From contig DATHAO010000034.1 of the NCBI GenBank assembly GCA_035296625.1, positions 5,040-69,039 on the forward strand: a stretch of 64,000 nucleotides of DNA. The letters are read 5' to 3'. A program made the position numbers and the translations under genes. Below the pieces are notes generated by a model. It saw only the letters and a program-made list of their open reading frames with translations. It ran no database searches and was not told the origin of the DNA. Source of the DNA: DATCLS01 sp035296625. Lineage in GTDB: Bacteria > Actinomycetota > Acidimicrobiia > Acidimicrobiales > VFJN01. Shown here piece after piece: positions 53,182 to 62,340 of this stretch (position 1 is the first letter of the stretch; every line of letters starts with the position of its first letter).

Positions 53182-53256
53182 TGCGTTCCTCCTGGGCATC
53201 GGGTCCAGCGGACCCAGTCCGGGACGACCGTACGGGCCGGCACCCACCCGATGGCG

Positions 53257-53270
53257 TGACGGCGGCGTCA
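53257..53270. promoter_or_regulatory. Palindrome TGACGGCGGCGTCA
   Basis: TGACG-GCGG-CGTCA in the 109-bp divergent gap before the GlxA-type regulator, just upstream of its -10 TAGCGT. It may be an autoregulatory site. Confidence 0.35.
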
Positions 53271-53290
53271 ACATTGCTAGCGTTTGCGCC

Positions 53291-54220
53291 ATGCAGATCG
53301 GGGTGGTGGCCAGCGACGGGTGCTTTGCCTCCGCGCTCGTGAGCGTGCTCGACATCCTGCGCGTGGCCGAGATGCGGCGGCCCGCCATCGACGAGACGAT
53401 CCCCCCGCTGGTCGTCGAGGTCGTGGGCGCCCGTCGCCGGGTCACCGCCGGGGGTGGGATCGGGGTGACCGCCGACCGGTCCCTCGCCGAGCTGGACGAT
53501 CTCGACGTCGTGGTCGTACCCGCGCTCGGCACGATGGACGAGGCCGACACGACCGCGGCGCTCGGCACCGCCGACACGCGGCGTCTCGTGGCCGCGCTCG
53601 ACCGCCTGGCCCCGTCCACGACCGTCGCCGCGGCCTGCACCGGCGTGTTCCCGCTGGCCGAGGCCGGTCTGCTCGCCCGACGACGTGCGACGACGAGCTG
53701 GTGGTTGTGGCCAGCCTTCCGGCGTCGCTACCCGGCCGCGGTGCTCGATGTCGACGCCATGGTGGTCACCGATGGTCGGGCCGTCACGGCCGGCGCGGCG
53801 TTCGCCCACATCGACCTCGCGCTCACGCTCGTCCGCCTCGCCAGCCCCCGCCTGGCGCGCGACGTGGCCCGCCTGCTCGTCGTCGACGAACGACCCTCGC
53901 AGGCGGTCTACGTGGCGCTCGACCACCTCGTCCACGACGACGAGCTGGTCCGGGCGTTCGAGGCCCACGTCCGCGCCCACCTGCGCGAGCCGCTCGACAT
54001 CGCGGCGGTAGCCGCGGAGCTGGGCACGAGCCGGCGCACGCTCGAGCGCCGCACCGCCGAGGCCGTCGGTCTCAGCCCGCTGGCGCTCGTGCGGCGGCTG
54101 CGGGTCGAGCGGGCGCTCCACCTGCTGCGTAGCACCGACCTCGGCACCGAGGCGGTGGCCGCCGAGGTCGGCTACGCAGGCGCCGCGACGCTGCGGTCGG
54201 TCCTGCGGCGGTTCAGCTGA
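53291..54220 (+). CDS. GlxA-type transcriptional regulator (DJ-1/PfpI plus AraC HTH)
   Basis: 309 residues. The N-terminal DJ-1/PfpI-like domain has VASDGCFASALVSVLDILRV and the elbow AAACTGVFPLAEAGLL (Cys near 116). The C-terminal AraC domain has DIAAVAAELGTSRRTLERRT and VRRLRVERALHLLRSTDLGT. TAGCGT is 7 nt upstream of the ATG. Probably regulates the divergent ABM gene or itself. Its last 8 bp overlap the convergent gene. Confidence 0.9.
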   Translation: MQIGVVASDGCFASALVSVLDILRVAEMRRPAIDETIPPLVVEVVGARRRVTAGGGIGVTADRSLAELDDLDVVVVPALGTMDEADTTAALGTADTRRLVAALDRLAPSTTVAAACTGVFPLAEAGLLARRRATTSWWLWPAFRRRYPAAVLDVDAMVVTDGRAVTAGAAFAHIDLALTLVRLASPRLARDVARLLVVDERPSQAVYVALDHLVHDDELVRAFEAHVRAHLREPLDIAAVAAELGTSRRTLERRTAEAVGLSPLALVRRLRVERALHLLRSTDLGTEAVAAEVGYAGAATLRSVLRRFS

Positions 54221-55523
54221 CCGGCTTGGGCCGGATGCGGTAGCGCAGCACGAGGAACGGCAGGCCGAAGACCCAGAACGCGTGGTCGGCTCGCAGCTCG
54301 TCGCCGTCGACGTGCACGTCGAGCTCCTCGGCGAAGCCGTGGACGGCCAGCGCCGTGAGCTCGCGGCTCTCGGCATCGACCACGGTCAGGTAGTGGCCGG
54401 CGTGCGGCAGGGCGCTGCGGCTCGTGAGCGTCAGGCCTCCCCCGGCCCGGGACCGGGGCGCGAGGGTGGCCGTGAAGCTGCCCTGCGGCAGAGGGAACCC
54501 CACGCTCACGTAGCCCCGGCCCTCGTGGCGGTAGGTCGTGTAGATGCCGACGTAGATCGGGTCGCCGGTGGCCGCGAACGACCGGATCCAGCCGCGCACC
54601 TCCGGCACGCCGTCGCCGTCGAGATCGATCGTGTCGATGCGGCTGCGTACGCCGCGCTGGGCCTCGCGCTGGTTCATCGGCACGTTCGCCTGCCCCAGCG
54701 GGCGGGCCACGAGCGTGCGGTAGAGCAGGTACCCGGGCCGCACCCAGGGCCGCCACTCCGGCACGATGTCGAGGGTGTGGGCGGTCGTGCGTTCGTAGAA
54801 GCGGCGGACGCGGGGGTCGACGTCCGCGGGGTCGAGGTCGGGGCCAGCGAGGTCGTCGAGCGAGGCGACGATGCCGACGTCGGCGGCGTCGCGGACGTAG
54901 GTGCCGCCCAGCACCTCGGCCAGCGTGCGCACGTAGTCGGTGCCGACGTAGCGGGCCCTGGCCTCGAGAGGCACGACGAAGGGCAGGTGGTCGGCGGTCG
55001 TGCGCTCGGCCAGCAGGCTCACCTGAGCATCGCGGAAGACCGCGGCCGAGGCCACCCGGTAGGCGGCCACCGTGGCCGCGGCCACGATGGCCCCCGGCAT
55101 CGCGGGGTCGGCGGCGGCGAGGGCCCGGCCGAGCGCGGCGCCGAACGCCGGCCCGAGGAGCACCTTCTGGGGGCGCAGGCCCGCGGCACCCGCCAGCGCG
55201 CCCGCCCCCGTCGCGATCGCCACCGGACCGGCCGGCGTCACGCGCTGGCCGAGCCACCCGGCCGGAGCGGCGAGGGCGGCGCTGGACAGGATGCGGGACC
55301 ACAGCGGCGGGATCTCGTCGGGGCGCTGCTGGCGGCGGGCGACGACCTCGGCGCAGGCCATGAGCGCGGCGCCGGCGGCGGCGCCGGCCAGGCCCGCGCG
55401 CCGGCCCCGGTGCGCCCGCAGGGCAAGGCCCGCCACGGCGCCCATGCCGGCCGTGAACGGGACGCTGCTTCCCCGGTTCCGCCTCGGGGGCCGGTCCGGC
55501 TCGGGGACGGGCGTGGCGGGCAC
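54213..55523 (-). CDS. Conserved hypothetical membrane-associated protein, 436 aa
   Basis: GTG start at 55523 with TAGCGT 7 nt upstream (leaderless). The N-terminal ~160 residues contain several Ala/Gly-rich hydrophobic segments; the rest is soluble, with RPGYLLYRTLVARPLGQANV, YVGIYTTYRHEGRGYVSVGF and YLTVVDAESRELTALAVHGF. No family recognised. Confidence 0.65.
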   Translation of the reverse strand: MPATPVPEPDRPPRRNRGSSVPFTAGMGAVAGLALRAHRGRRAGLAGAAAGAALMACAEVVARRQQRPDEIPPLWSRILSSAALAAPAGWLGQRVTPAGPVAIATGAGALAGAAGLRPQKVLLGPAFGAALGRALAAADPAMPGAIVAAATVAAYRVASAAVFRDAQVSLLAERTTADHLPFVVPLEARARYVGTDYVRTLAEVLGGTYVRDAADVGIVASLDDLAGPDLDPADVDPRVRRFYERTTAHTLDIVPEWRPWVRPGYLLYRTLVARPLGQANVPMNQREAQRGVRSRIDTIDLDGDGVPEVRGWIRSFAATGDPIYVGIYTTYRHEGRGYVSVGFPLPQGSFTATLAPRSRAGGGLTLTSRSALPHAGHYLTVVDAESRELTALAVHGFAEELDVHVDGDELRADHAFWVFGLPFLVLRYRIRPKPVS

Positions 55524-55591
55524 GTCGGCGACGCTACCGGTCCCCCACGGCGCACCGCAGCGTCGGAGCCGGCGGCCCGTCGACACCCCTC

Positions 55592-55641
55592 CGTTCTGGC
55601 AGCGATGGTTCGTCACGGGCGAAGCGAGCGCTGCCAGAACG
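55592..55641. repeat. 50-bp palindrome D
   Basis: Perfect 13-nt arms CGTTCTGGCAGCG and CGCTGCCAGAACG around a 24-nt centre that can pair TTCGTC with GGCGAA. Same 13-24-13 layout as palindrome A. It lies in the 182-bp gap between two minus-strand genes. Confidence 0.8.
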
Positions 55642-55705
55642 ATGGGGACGGACGGTGGCCGGTGGCAGGCGAGGAGTCCCGCCCCCGGCGGATCCGACGA
55701 AGGTT

Positions 55706-57196
55706 TCAGCCGGCGCAGGACTCCACGGTCAACGGGGCCCCGCCGTCGCCGCTCACGACCCGGTCGTCGGGCGCGGCCTCCGCCCACGTCTCGAACGCGA
55801 CCCGCAGCGAGCTCGTGTCCTCGGCCGTGTCGCCCTCCACGGCCATCGAGGCGCACGAGCGCCCGCCGTCGCGCCACGTCACGGCCCGGTCACCGCCCCA
55901 GCCGGAGGCAACCGACCCGGCCGCCTCGTCGCCGAGCTCCGCGGCCAGTACGGCACGCACGGTGCGCATGCCCACGACGCCCTCGTCGAGGGCCTCGCCG
56001 TCGACGGCCGGGGCCGCCACGTCGACGCCGCCCTCGCCGGCCAGGTACGCGTCGGGTTCGAGCACCTGCTCGCTCGTGGAGGGCGGCTCGGCGAACGCGC
56101 CGTCGAGCGCGTCCTGCCCGCCGTCGTCGAGGAGCGCCTCGACGAACGCCTCGCCGTCGACGTAGGGCGAGATGATCTCCTCGACCAGGGCGAACGGCAC
56201 GGCGGTGGGGTCGACGCCGCTGGCCAGCTCGGTCTCCTCGGCCAGGGCGGCCGCCCGGTCGTCGTCGGACAAGGCCTGGCGGTAGGCCCGCTCGACGCGG
56301 GTGGCGCTGCCCTCCACGAGGGCCGAAAAGCCGTACCAGGTCTCGTCGTCGGCGGCGTCGTACTCGGGGCGGTCCAGGTCGAAGTGCTGGTCGTCGAGGG
56401 CGTGGGTCAGCTCGTGGGCGATCGTGATCCGCACGTAGGGGCTGAGCGACGTGCCGCGCACGACCAGCTCCCGTGTCTCGGGGTCGTAGAAGCCGACGAC
56501 GCCGCCGCCGAGCAGCTCGCGCATGGCCCCGACGACGTCCGCGTCGGGCTCGATCAGCCCGAACGCCGCCAGCAGCACGCCCGCGGTCTCCAGCTCGTCG
56601 GCGTCCTCGTCGAAGTCCTCGAGCAGGCGCTGCTCGAACTCGTCGTCCGAGGCCAGGTCGACGGCGACCGGCTCCTGGAAGTCGAGGCCGCGGAGGTCCT
56701 CGACATCCGCGCTGATGTCATCGACCGCGGCGCGCAGCTCCGCGTCGGTCGCCTCGGGCAGGGACGTGGTGGTCGCGGCCGTCGGGGGCGGCGACGACGC
56801 CCGCTCGCCGGCGTCGTCACCGGTGCCGGCCGACCGGACGGCCAGGGCCGCGCCGAGCAACGCCACGACGGCCACCAGGCCCAGGGCCACGATGAGCCAG
56901 CGCCGGGGACGGCCGGGCCCCGCCGGGCCGCCCGGATCGGGAGCCGGGTGGGGCGACGACGGGGGGCCGCCCGGGTCAGGCGCCCGGTCGAGCGACGACG
57001 GGGGGCGCGGGTCGGCGGGCGATTGTTGCCACAACGGGGGACCGCCCTCTCCTCCGTGGGCGGCCTCGGCCGGGGCCCACCCGGGTGGAGCCGTGGGCGG
57101 GGCCGGCACCGGCCGCCCGGTCGGGGCGAGGGGCGGGCCGCTGGGCCGCGCCGTGGCCCGCCCGGGCGGGGTCTCTGAATGGTCGCGCGGCCCCAT
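55706..57196 (-). CDS. Membrane-anchored putative zinc metalloprotease
   Basis: 496 residues. A Pro-rich cytoplasmic N-terminus with repeated PDPGGP segments (to ~125) precedes one membrane helix (WLIVALGLVAVVALLGAALA), then an extracellular domain with the metal motif ITIAHELTHALDDQHF (HExxH) near residue 270 and EGSATRVERAYRQAL helix. It resembles actinobacterial HExxH proteins often called DUF6782 or DUF4157-like; the exact family is uncertain. TACCGT is 7 nt before the ATG at 57196. Confidence 0.8.
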   Translation of the reverse strand: MGPRDHSETPPGRATARPSGPPLAPTGRPVPAPPTAPPGWAPAEAAHGGEGGPPLWQQSPADPRPPSSLDRAPDPGGPPSSPHPAPDPGGPAGPGRPRRWLIVALGLVAVVALLGAALAVRSAGTGDDAGERASSPPPTAATTTSLPEATDAELRAAVDDISADVEDLRGLDFQEPVAVDLASDDEFEQRLLEDFDEDADELETAGVLLAAFGLIEPDADVVGAMRELLGGGVVGFYDPETRELVVRGTSLSPYVRITIAHELTHALDDQHFDLDRPEYDAADDETWYGFSALVEGSATRVERAYRQALSDDDRAAALAEETELASGVDPTAVPFALVEEIISPYVDGEAFVEALLDDGGQDALDGAFAEPPSTSEQVLEPDAYLAGEGGVDVAAPAVDGEALDEGVVGMRTVRAVLAAELGDEAAGSVASGWGGDRAVTWRDGGRSCASMAVEGDTAEDTSSLRVAFETWAEAAPDDRVVSGDGGAPLTVESCAG

Positions 57197-57344
57197 GCCG
57201 GGCACGGTAGCGGTCGTTCTCCGCCGGGCGGCGGCGAGCCGCCGGCTCCCCACGACCGTGTGGGAGCGGGCGGACCGGGGTACGCACCGGGTGTCACCGC
57301 GCCCGCCGCCGGGTGCTCCCCGACCCGCCGGGCTGGAGAGGACC

Positions 57345-58115
57345 ATGAGCGCCACACCGAGGAGCACGAAGGCCATGAGCGACACCGCCGGAGAGCGATC
57401 GCCGTCCACCGCCACCGCGGTGACCCCCGCGACCGGGTCCAACGCCGGCACCGGAGCCGACGACGGCGGCGTCGCCGGCGACGTACGCGGCATCGTGGAG
57501 GGCGCGCTGTCGGCCGTGGGCCGCGCCGGGACGATCTCGGCCGCCAACGTGGCCGACGCCGTCGAGGGCGCCGGCCGGTCGCTGAGCCGCCGCGTGGTCA
57601 ATGCCGCCCTCGCCGAGCGCCGGTCGGTGACCGGCCGCGACGATCTCGCCCACGCCCTGGCCGAGAAGCCGACCTCGTCACCCCTGCTGGCCAGCGGCAC
57701 GGCCGCCGCCATGGCCACGCGGGTGGTGTCCCGCTTCGGCCCGCTTCGGTTCCTGGCCCGCCGCACGCCGATGTGGCTGTTGGCCGGCGCCGTACCGGCG
57801 CTGATCGCGTCCGTCGCCCGTGGGTCCGACGAGCTGGGCCTCGTGGCGTCGCACCTCGCCACCCGGGCACGGGCCCAGGGCATCGAGCCCGATCCCGAGC
57901 GGGTGCGCCGCGCGGCGGTGCAGGTCGTGTCCGAGTCCGAGGTCGACCCCGAGCGTGAGCCGCGCCACGGGGCGCTGGTCGTGCGCTGGCTGCGGCGGGC
58001 GGCCCGGGCTGCCCTGCCGTTCACCGCCGGCGTGGCGACGGCCGACCCGGACGGGATCGCGTCGCGGGCCGCGTCCGTCGACCCGGCCCTCCTGGGCCGC
58101 CCCGCCCTGGCCTGA
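57345..58115 (+). CDS. Hypothetical protein, 256 aa
   Basis: Starts after GGAGAGGA. A low-complexity Thr/Ala/Gly-rich first 50 residues is followed by a helical domain (GALSAVGRAGTISAANVADA, NAALAERRSVTGRDDLAHAL) and one hydrophobic segment (MWLLAGAVPALIASVARG). No family recognised. Confidence 0.6.
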   Translation: MSATPRSTKAMSDTAGERSPSTATAVTPATGSNAGTGADDGGVAGDVRGIVEGALSAVGRAGTISAANVADAVEGAGRSLSRRVVNAALAERRSVTGRDDLAHALAEKPTSSPLLASGTAAAMATRVVSRFGPLRFLARRTPMWLLAGAVPALIASVARGSDELGLVASHLATRARAQGIEPDPERVRRAAVQVVSESEVDPEREPRHGALVVRWLRRAARAALPFTAGVATADPDGIASRAASVDPALLGRPALA

Positions 58116-58433
58116 CCCGCCCGCCGCCGGTCCGCCTCGCCCTACCGGTCCGCATGGCGCCGGACGGTGCGGGGGGGCCGGCGGAGCGCCTCGGCCGTCC
58201 GCCTTCCGGCCGGCTCGGGCGCCAGGCGCACAGACCGGTGAGCGCAGCGGCGAGCCCCGACCGCCCGGCGACGAGTCGGGCGTCCCCACGGGCGCCGACC
58301 GGCCGGCGTGGCGACAGGCGTGCCGGGCGAGCGCCGACCCGAGCGGCGACGAGTCGGGCGTTCCCACGGGCGCCGACCGAGCGGCGACGAGTCGGGCGTT
58401 CCCACGGGCGCCGACCCGCCGGCCGGCGATGCG
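58116..58433. other. Gap filled with repeats between convergent genes
   Basis: 318 nt without a convincing gene. Most of it is a degenerate tandem array continuing into the end of the HAD gene. Confidence 0.5.
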
Positions 58434-58466
58434 TCAGGCGTCCCGGGCCAGCAGCCGGGCGAGCGG
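58267..58466. repeat. 38-42 bp degenerate tandem repeat, five units
   Basis: Units start at 58267, 58305, 58345, 58383 and 58425, each beginning GGCGACGAGTCGGGCG or a variant. The fifth unit encodes the last codons and stop of the HAD protein (RLLARDA), so the array looks like an outward amplification of that gene's end. Confidence 0.75.
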
Positions 58467-59099
58467 GCCCCGGTCGAGTTCGGCGGCCAGCTCCACCAGC
58501 GTCGGGTAGATGGCCGCGGCGCCGGCCTCCCGCAGCTCTGCCTCGCTCGTGCCTCCGGTCGTGACGCACACGCAGTCGACGCCCGCCCGCCGGGCGGCCT
58601 CCACGTCCCACACGCTGTCGCCCACGGCCAGAGACTCGCCCGGCCCCACGCCGGCCGCAGCCATGGCGGCGGTGAACACCTCCGGCTCGGGCTTGGCGTC
58701 CTCGACGTCGCCGGCGCTGGTCACGGCGGACAGCGCGTCGCCGACGTCGAGCATGGCGACGGTGACCTGGACGTCCTCGGGCTCCGACGACGTGGCGAGC
58801 ACCACCGCCAGCCTCCGTCCGGCCAGTTCACGCACGAGCTCCCGGGCGCCGGGCAGCAGCCGCACCTCCGCCCGCAGCCCATCGAACTCCCGTCGCCACG
58901 CCTTCTTCACGTCATCGTGGGCCTCGCCGATCAGCGCCTCCATGAGCTGGCCGGAGCCCTGTCCGATGCGGCGGTGGATCCAGGCCGTGGGCACGTCAAA
59001 GCCATGGGCGGCGAACGCCCGCTTCCAGGCCAAGGCGTGGTGGTAGTTCGAGTCGACGAGCGTGCCGTCGGCATCGAGGAGGACAGCGGAGCGAGCCAT
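58434..59099 (-). CDS. HAD-superfamily phosphatase, beta-phosphoglucomutase-like
   Basis: 221 residues. Motif I LLDADGTLVDSNYHHALAWK has both catalytic Asp; the alpha-helical cap follows (IHRRIGQGSGQLMEALIGEA); motif II ATSSEP, motif III AKPEPEVF and motif IV AVGDSVWDVEAARRAG are intact. It probably dephosphorylates a small sugar or acid phosphate. TAGCGG 6 nt upstream is a near-match to the leaderless hexamer. Confidence 0.92.
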   Translation of the reverse strand: MARSAVLLDADGTLVDSNYHHALAWKRAFAAHGFDVPTAWIHRRIGQGSGQLMEALIGEAHDDVKKAWRREFDGLRAEVRLLPGARELVRELAGRRLAVVLATSSEPEDVQVTVAMLDVGDALSAVTSAGDVEDAKPEPEVFTAAMAAAGVGPGESLAVGDSVWDVEAARRAGVDCVCVTTGGTSEAELREAGAAAIYPTLVELAAELDRGPLARLLARDA

Positions 59100-59196
59100 G
59101 GCCGTCCGCTACCCCACCCCGGGCCCGGCCACCGGGTTCGTCCGCCGCGCTGCGCAAGAGCGGCTGACCGGCGCCCACAACGGGAAGGACGTTCGC

Positions 59197-60225
59197 ATGG
59201 CCAACGACCGGTCCGGCAGTTACGTGAACCCGGCGGGCGACTTCACGCGGGACACGAACTACATCACGACCCGCATCACCGCCGACGGGCGCGACGGTTA
59301 CCCGGTCGAGCCGGGTCGGTACCGGCTCGTCGTCGCCCGGGCGTGCCCGTGGGCCAACCGGGCGATCATCGTGCGGCGGCTGCTCGGTCTCGAGCCGGTG
59401 CTGTCGATGGGCGTGTGCGGTCCCGTCCACGACGCACGCGGCTGGACCTTCGACCTCGACCCTGGCGGCCGCGACCCCGTGCTGGGCATCGAGCGCCTGC
59501 AGGAGGCGTACTTCGCCCGCATCCCCGGCTACGACCGGGGCATCACCGTGCCCGCCGTCGTCGACATCCCGACCGGGCAGGTGGTCACGAACGACTACCC
59601 CCAGATCACGCTCGATCTGTCGACCCAGTGGCGCGCCCACCACCGGCCCGGCGCCCCCGACCTCTACCCCGAAGACCGGCGCGACGAGATCGACGAGGTC
59701 GCCGAGCTCGTGTTCCGCGACGTCAACAACGGCGTCTACCGGTGCGGGTTCGCCGGCACCCAGGAGGCCTACGACGAGGCGTACCGCCGCCTGTTCGCCC
59801 GGCTCGACTGGCTGTCGGACCGGCTGGCCGGACAGCGTTACCTCGTGGGCGACACGATCACCGAGGCCGACGTGCGCCTGTTCACCACCCTCGCCCGCTT
59901 CGACGCCGTGTACCACGGGCACTTCAAGACGAACCGCCAGAAGCTCACCGAGATGCCGGTGCTCTGGGCGTACGCCCGCGACCTGTTCCAGACGCCGGGG
60001 TTCGGCGACACGATCGACTTCGACCACATCAAGCGGCACTACTACGAGGTGCACCGGGACCTGAACCCGACGGGCATCGTCCCGCTCGGGCCGGAGCTAT
60101 CGGGCTGGCTGACGCCGCACGGCCGCCACGACCTGGGCGGCCGTCCGTTCGGCGACGGCACCCCGCCCGGGCCACCGGTGTCCGACGAGGTCGTGCCGGC
60201 CGACCACACACCGCTCGCCGCCTGA
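59197..60225 (+). CDS. Glutathionyl-hydroquinone-reductase-like protein (GST superfamily)
   Basis: 342 residues. The catalytic Cys is in ARACPWANRAIIVRRLLGLE; the family blocks GITVPAVVDIPTGQVVTNDY, FRDVNNGVYRCGFAGTQEAY and YLVGDTITEADVRLFTTLAR follow. Actinobacteria use mycothiol rather than glutathione, so the thiol substrate is probably different. The start at 59197 has GGAAGGA 7 nt upstream, giving the expected N-terminus. Confidence 0.92.
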   Translation: MANDRSGSYVNPAGDFTRDTNYITTRITADGRDGYPVEPGRYRLVVARACPWANRAIIVRRLLGLEPVLSMGVCGPVHDARGWTFDLDPGGRDPVLGIERLQEAYFARIPGYDRGITVPAVVDIPTGQVVTNDYPQITLDLSTQWRAHHRPGAPDLYPEDRRDEIDEVAELVFRDVNNGVYRCGFAGTQEAYDEAYRRLFARLDWLSDRLAGQRYLVGDTITEADVRLFTTLARFDAVYHGHFKTNRQKLTEMPVLWAYARDLFQTPGFGDTIDFDHIKRHYYEVHRDLNPTGIVPLGPELSGWLTPHGRHDLGGRPFGDGTPPGPPVSDEVVPADHTPLAA

Positions 60226-60323
60226 CATCGAGGTCGGTCCGCCGCTCGCTACCAGCGCTCCCACACTACGCTCGCGGTCTGACGTCGAGGTCCGGTCCCG
60301 CCGGCCGCTACCAGCGCTCCCAC
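60222..60323. repeat. Duplicated convergent gene-end segment
   Basis: Two copies (60222-60264 and 60279-60323, offset 57 bp) start CTGAC[A/G]TCGAGGTC and end CGCTACCAGCGCTCCCAC. The first copy contains the stop of the GST-like gene, the second the stop of the pirin gene, whose last residues (WERW) are encoded in both copies. Confidence 0.8.
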
Positions 60324-61258
60324 GGCGGCGACGGCGAGGGGATGCGGTCGAGCCGCGAGGTCACCGGCGCGAAGCGGGCGTCGTCCGGATCGTTCCAGGC
60401 CCGGACGGCAGCGCCGACCTCGCCCTGGGTGCGGGCGACGTAGTTCCACCACATGAGCACCGGCGACTCGAACGGCTCGCCGCCCACGAGCAGGGCGCGC
60501 GCCGGGGCGGTCACCGTGAGCGCCAGCTCGTCACGCCCCTCGCCCAGGTAGGCGAGGTGGCCCGGGCGGACCGGCCCGGCGGTGCCGGCGAGGGCCACCG
60601 CCCCGTCGAGCACGACGAGGGCGTGCTCGTGACCGGGCTGCAGCGGGACGACCGTCGTGCCGGGGCGGAGGTCGAGGTCCACGCCAACCAGGTCGGTATC
60701 GCGCCGGGCGGGCGACGCGGCAGCGCCCAGCGCCCCGACGAGCACGGTGGCGACGCCGTGGTCCAGGTCGAGGTGGGGCAGCTCGGCGTGGTGCTCGAAG
60801 GCCGGCGGGCCGTGCCGGGTGGTCTCGGGCTGGGCCACCCACAGTTGCACGCCGTGCAGATCGCCCCGGTAGCGGCCGGTGGCCTCCTCGGCATGGGCCA
60901 CGCCGTGTCCGGCGGTCATCAGGTTGAGCTGCCCCGGCCGGATCACCTGCTCGGAGCCGAGCCCGTCCCGGTGGAGGACCTCGCCGGCTACCAGCCAGGT
61001 AACGGTGTGCAACCCGATGTGGGGATGCGGTCCGATGTCGACGCCCCCGTCCTCGGTGACGGGCACCGGACCCATGTGGTCGACGAAGCACCAGGCGCCC
61101 ACCGTGCGCCGGGTGCGCTGGGGCAGGGCACGGCGCACCGCCACGTGGCCCACCTGCGAAGTGCGGCTGTCGGTCACCACCACCGTGGGGTTCGGGGCCG
61201 GGCGGATGGCATCGGTCGCCACGGCGGGAACGTCCTCGGTGCGCACGGGTCCGCTCAT
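60308..61258 (-). CDS. Pirin-family cupin protein
   Basis: 316 residues. The N-terminal cupin carries the pirin metal motif: WCFVDHMGPVPV and IGPHPHIGLHTVTWLVAGEV (His, His, Glu-type ligands) with AGHGVAHAEEATG. The C-terminal cupin has VALDG-type strands and LLVGGEPFESPVLMWWNYVA. Pirins act as quercetinase-like dioxygenases or regulators. Its stop lies in the duplicated segment. Confidence 0.93.
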   Translation of the reverse strand: MSGPVRTEDVPAVATDAIRPAPNPTVVVTDSRTSQVGHVAVRRALPQRTRRTVGAWCFVDHMGPVPVTEDGGVDIGPHPHIGLHTVTWLVAGEVLHRDGLGSEQVIRPGQLNLMTAGHGVAHAEEATGRYRGDLHGVQLWVAQPETTRHGPPAFEHHAELPHLDLDHGVATVLVGALGAAASPARRDTDLVGVDLDLRPGTTVVPLQPGHEHALVVLDGAVALAGTAGPVRPGHLAYLGEGRDELALTVTAPARALLVGGEPFESPVLMWWNYVARTQGEVGAAVRAWNDPDDARFAPVTSRLDRIPSPSPPWERW

Positions 61259-61313
61259 GGCCGCCAGTGTGCAGCCTCGACCGCAGGTCGGCGCCCTGAC
61301 CTAGGGTCCGGGC

Positions 61314-62168
61314 ATGTCCTCGCTGGTCGCACGCAAGATGTGGCGCACGCTGGAGCCGTACCACGGACTGATCTACTTCACCCCCCGGGCCACCGAGGCC
61401 TACGGCCGCCTGGGGGTGGCACGCCAGGCCGGCTACTTCGCCTCACGCGCCGCCGCCATGGGAGCCGTGTCGCCCGAGGTCGTGATCGCCACGTTCTACA
61501 ACTTCGATCCACGGCTCGTCCGCGCCGCGCTGCCCGCCGCCTGGGACGCAGCGTCGCCCGGCGAGCTGGTCGCCGCCCGCTACGGCGCCGCCGACCGAGC
61601 ACTGCGCGAGGTCCTGGGTGACGACGCCCTCGTCTCGGCCGAGATGGCCGAGGCGGCGGACCTGGCCCGGCGCGCCGCCGAGGCGTGCCCGCCCGAGGGC
61701 CGGCCGCTCTTCGCCGCCCACGCCGGTCTGGCGTGGCCCGAGGACACGCACCTCGTGCTGTGGCACGCCATCACGCTGCTGCGCGAGTTCCGGGGCGACG
61801 GTCACGTGGCTGCCCTGCTGCTCGAGGGCATCGGCGCCTGCGAGGCGCTCGTCACCCACGGGGCGTCCGACGGCGACGCCGTGCCGCTCGCGACGCTCAA
61901 GTCCACCCGAGGCTGGTCGGACGCGGACTGGGACGCCGCCCGGTCCCGCCTGCGCGAGCGGGGTTGGCTCGACGGCGACGACGCCCTGACCGCCGCGGGG
62001 GCGGCGGCACGCGCCCGCGTCGAGGACCTGACCGACGCCCTGGCCATCGCGCCGTGGCGCGCCCTGGGCGACGAGGGCTGCGACCGCCTGCGGTCGCTCG
62101 TGCGGCCCTGGAGCAAGACGATCGTGACCAGCGGCGTCTTCCTCGCCACCCCCGAGGGACCGGCGTGA
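61314..62168 (+). CDS. SCO6745-family protein
   Basis: 284 residues. KMWRTLEPYHGLIYFTPRAT, GYFASRAAAMGAVSPEVVIA and TFYNFDPRLVRAALPAAWDA are characteristic of the actinobacterial SCO6745 family. The C-terminal part looks like a winged helix. Function unknown. TAGGGT lies 6 nt before the ATG (leaderless). Confidence 0.88.
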   Translation: MSSLVARKMWRTLEPYHGLIYFTPRATEAYGRLGVARQAGYFASRAAAMGAVSPEVVIATFYNFDPRLVRAALPAAWDAASPGELVAARYGAADRALREVLGDDALVSAEMAEAADLARRAAEACPPEGRPLFAAHAGLAWPEDTHLVLWHAITLLREFRGDGHVAALLLEGIGACEALVTHGASDGDAVPLATLKSTRGWSDADWDAARSRLRERGWLDGDDALTAAGAAARARVEDLTDALAIAPWRALGDEGCDRLRSLVRPWSKTIVTSGVFLATPEGPA

Positions 62169-62199
62169 CCTCGGCGGCGGCCGCCGGTGGTACGGGCGC

Positions 62200-62294
62200 C
62201 GGTGGGGCCGTCCGCGGTAGGGCCGTCCGCGGTGGGGCCGTCCGCGGTGGGGCCGTCTGCGGTGGGACCGCCCTCCGTGGTGCCGCCGCCGGTG
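62200..62294. repeat. 15-bp tandem repeat, about six units
   Basis: Units of GGGGCCGTCCGCGGT, increasingly diverged, in the gap after the SCO6745-family gene and immediately before the LLM fragment. Confidence 0.8.
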
Positions 62295-62340
62295 GGATGG
62301 CCCCGGGCGGGAGTCTGGCGGCGAGGGGCCCGATGGCGGC

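Noticed and set aside
58267..58466. Regularly spaced repeats resembling a small CRISPR array
   Set aside because: The units are contiguous and degenerate with no unique spacers, and no cas genes are near; they are tandem repeats.
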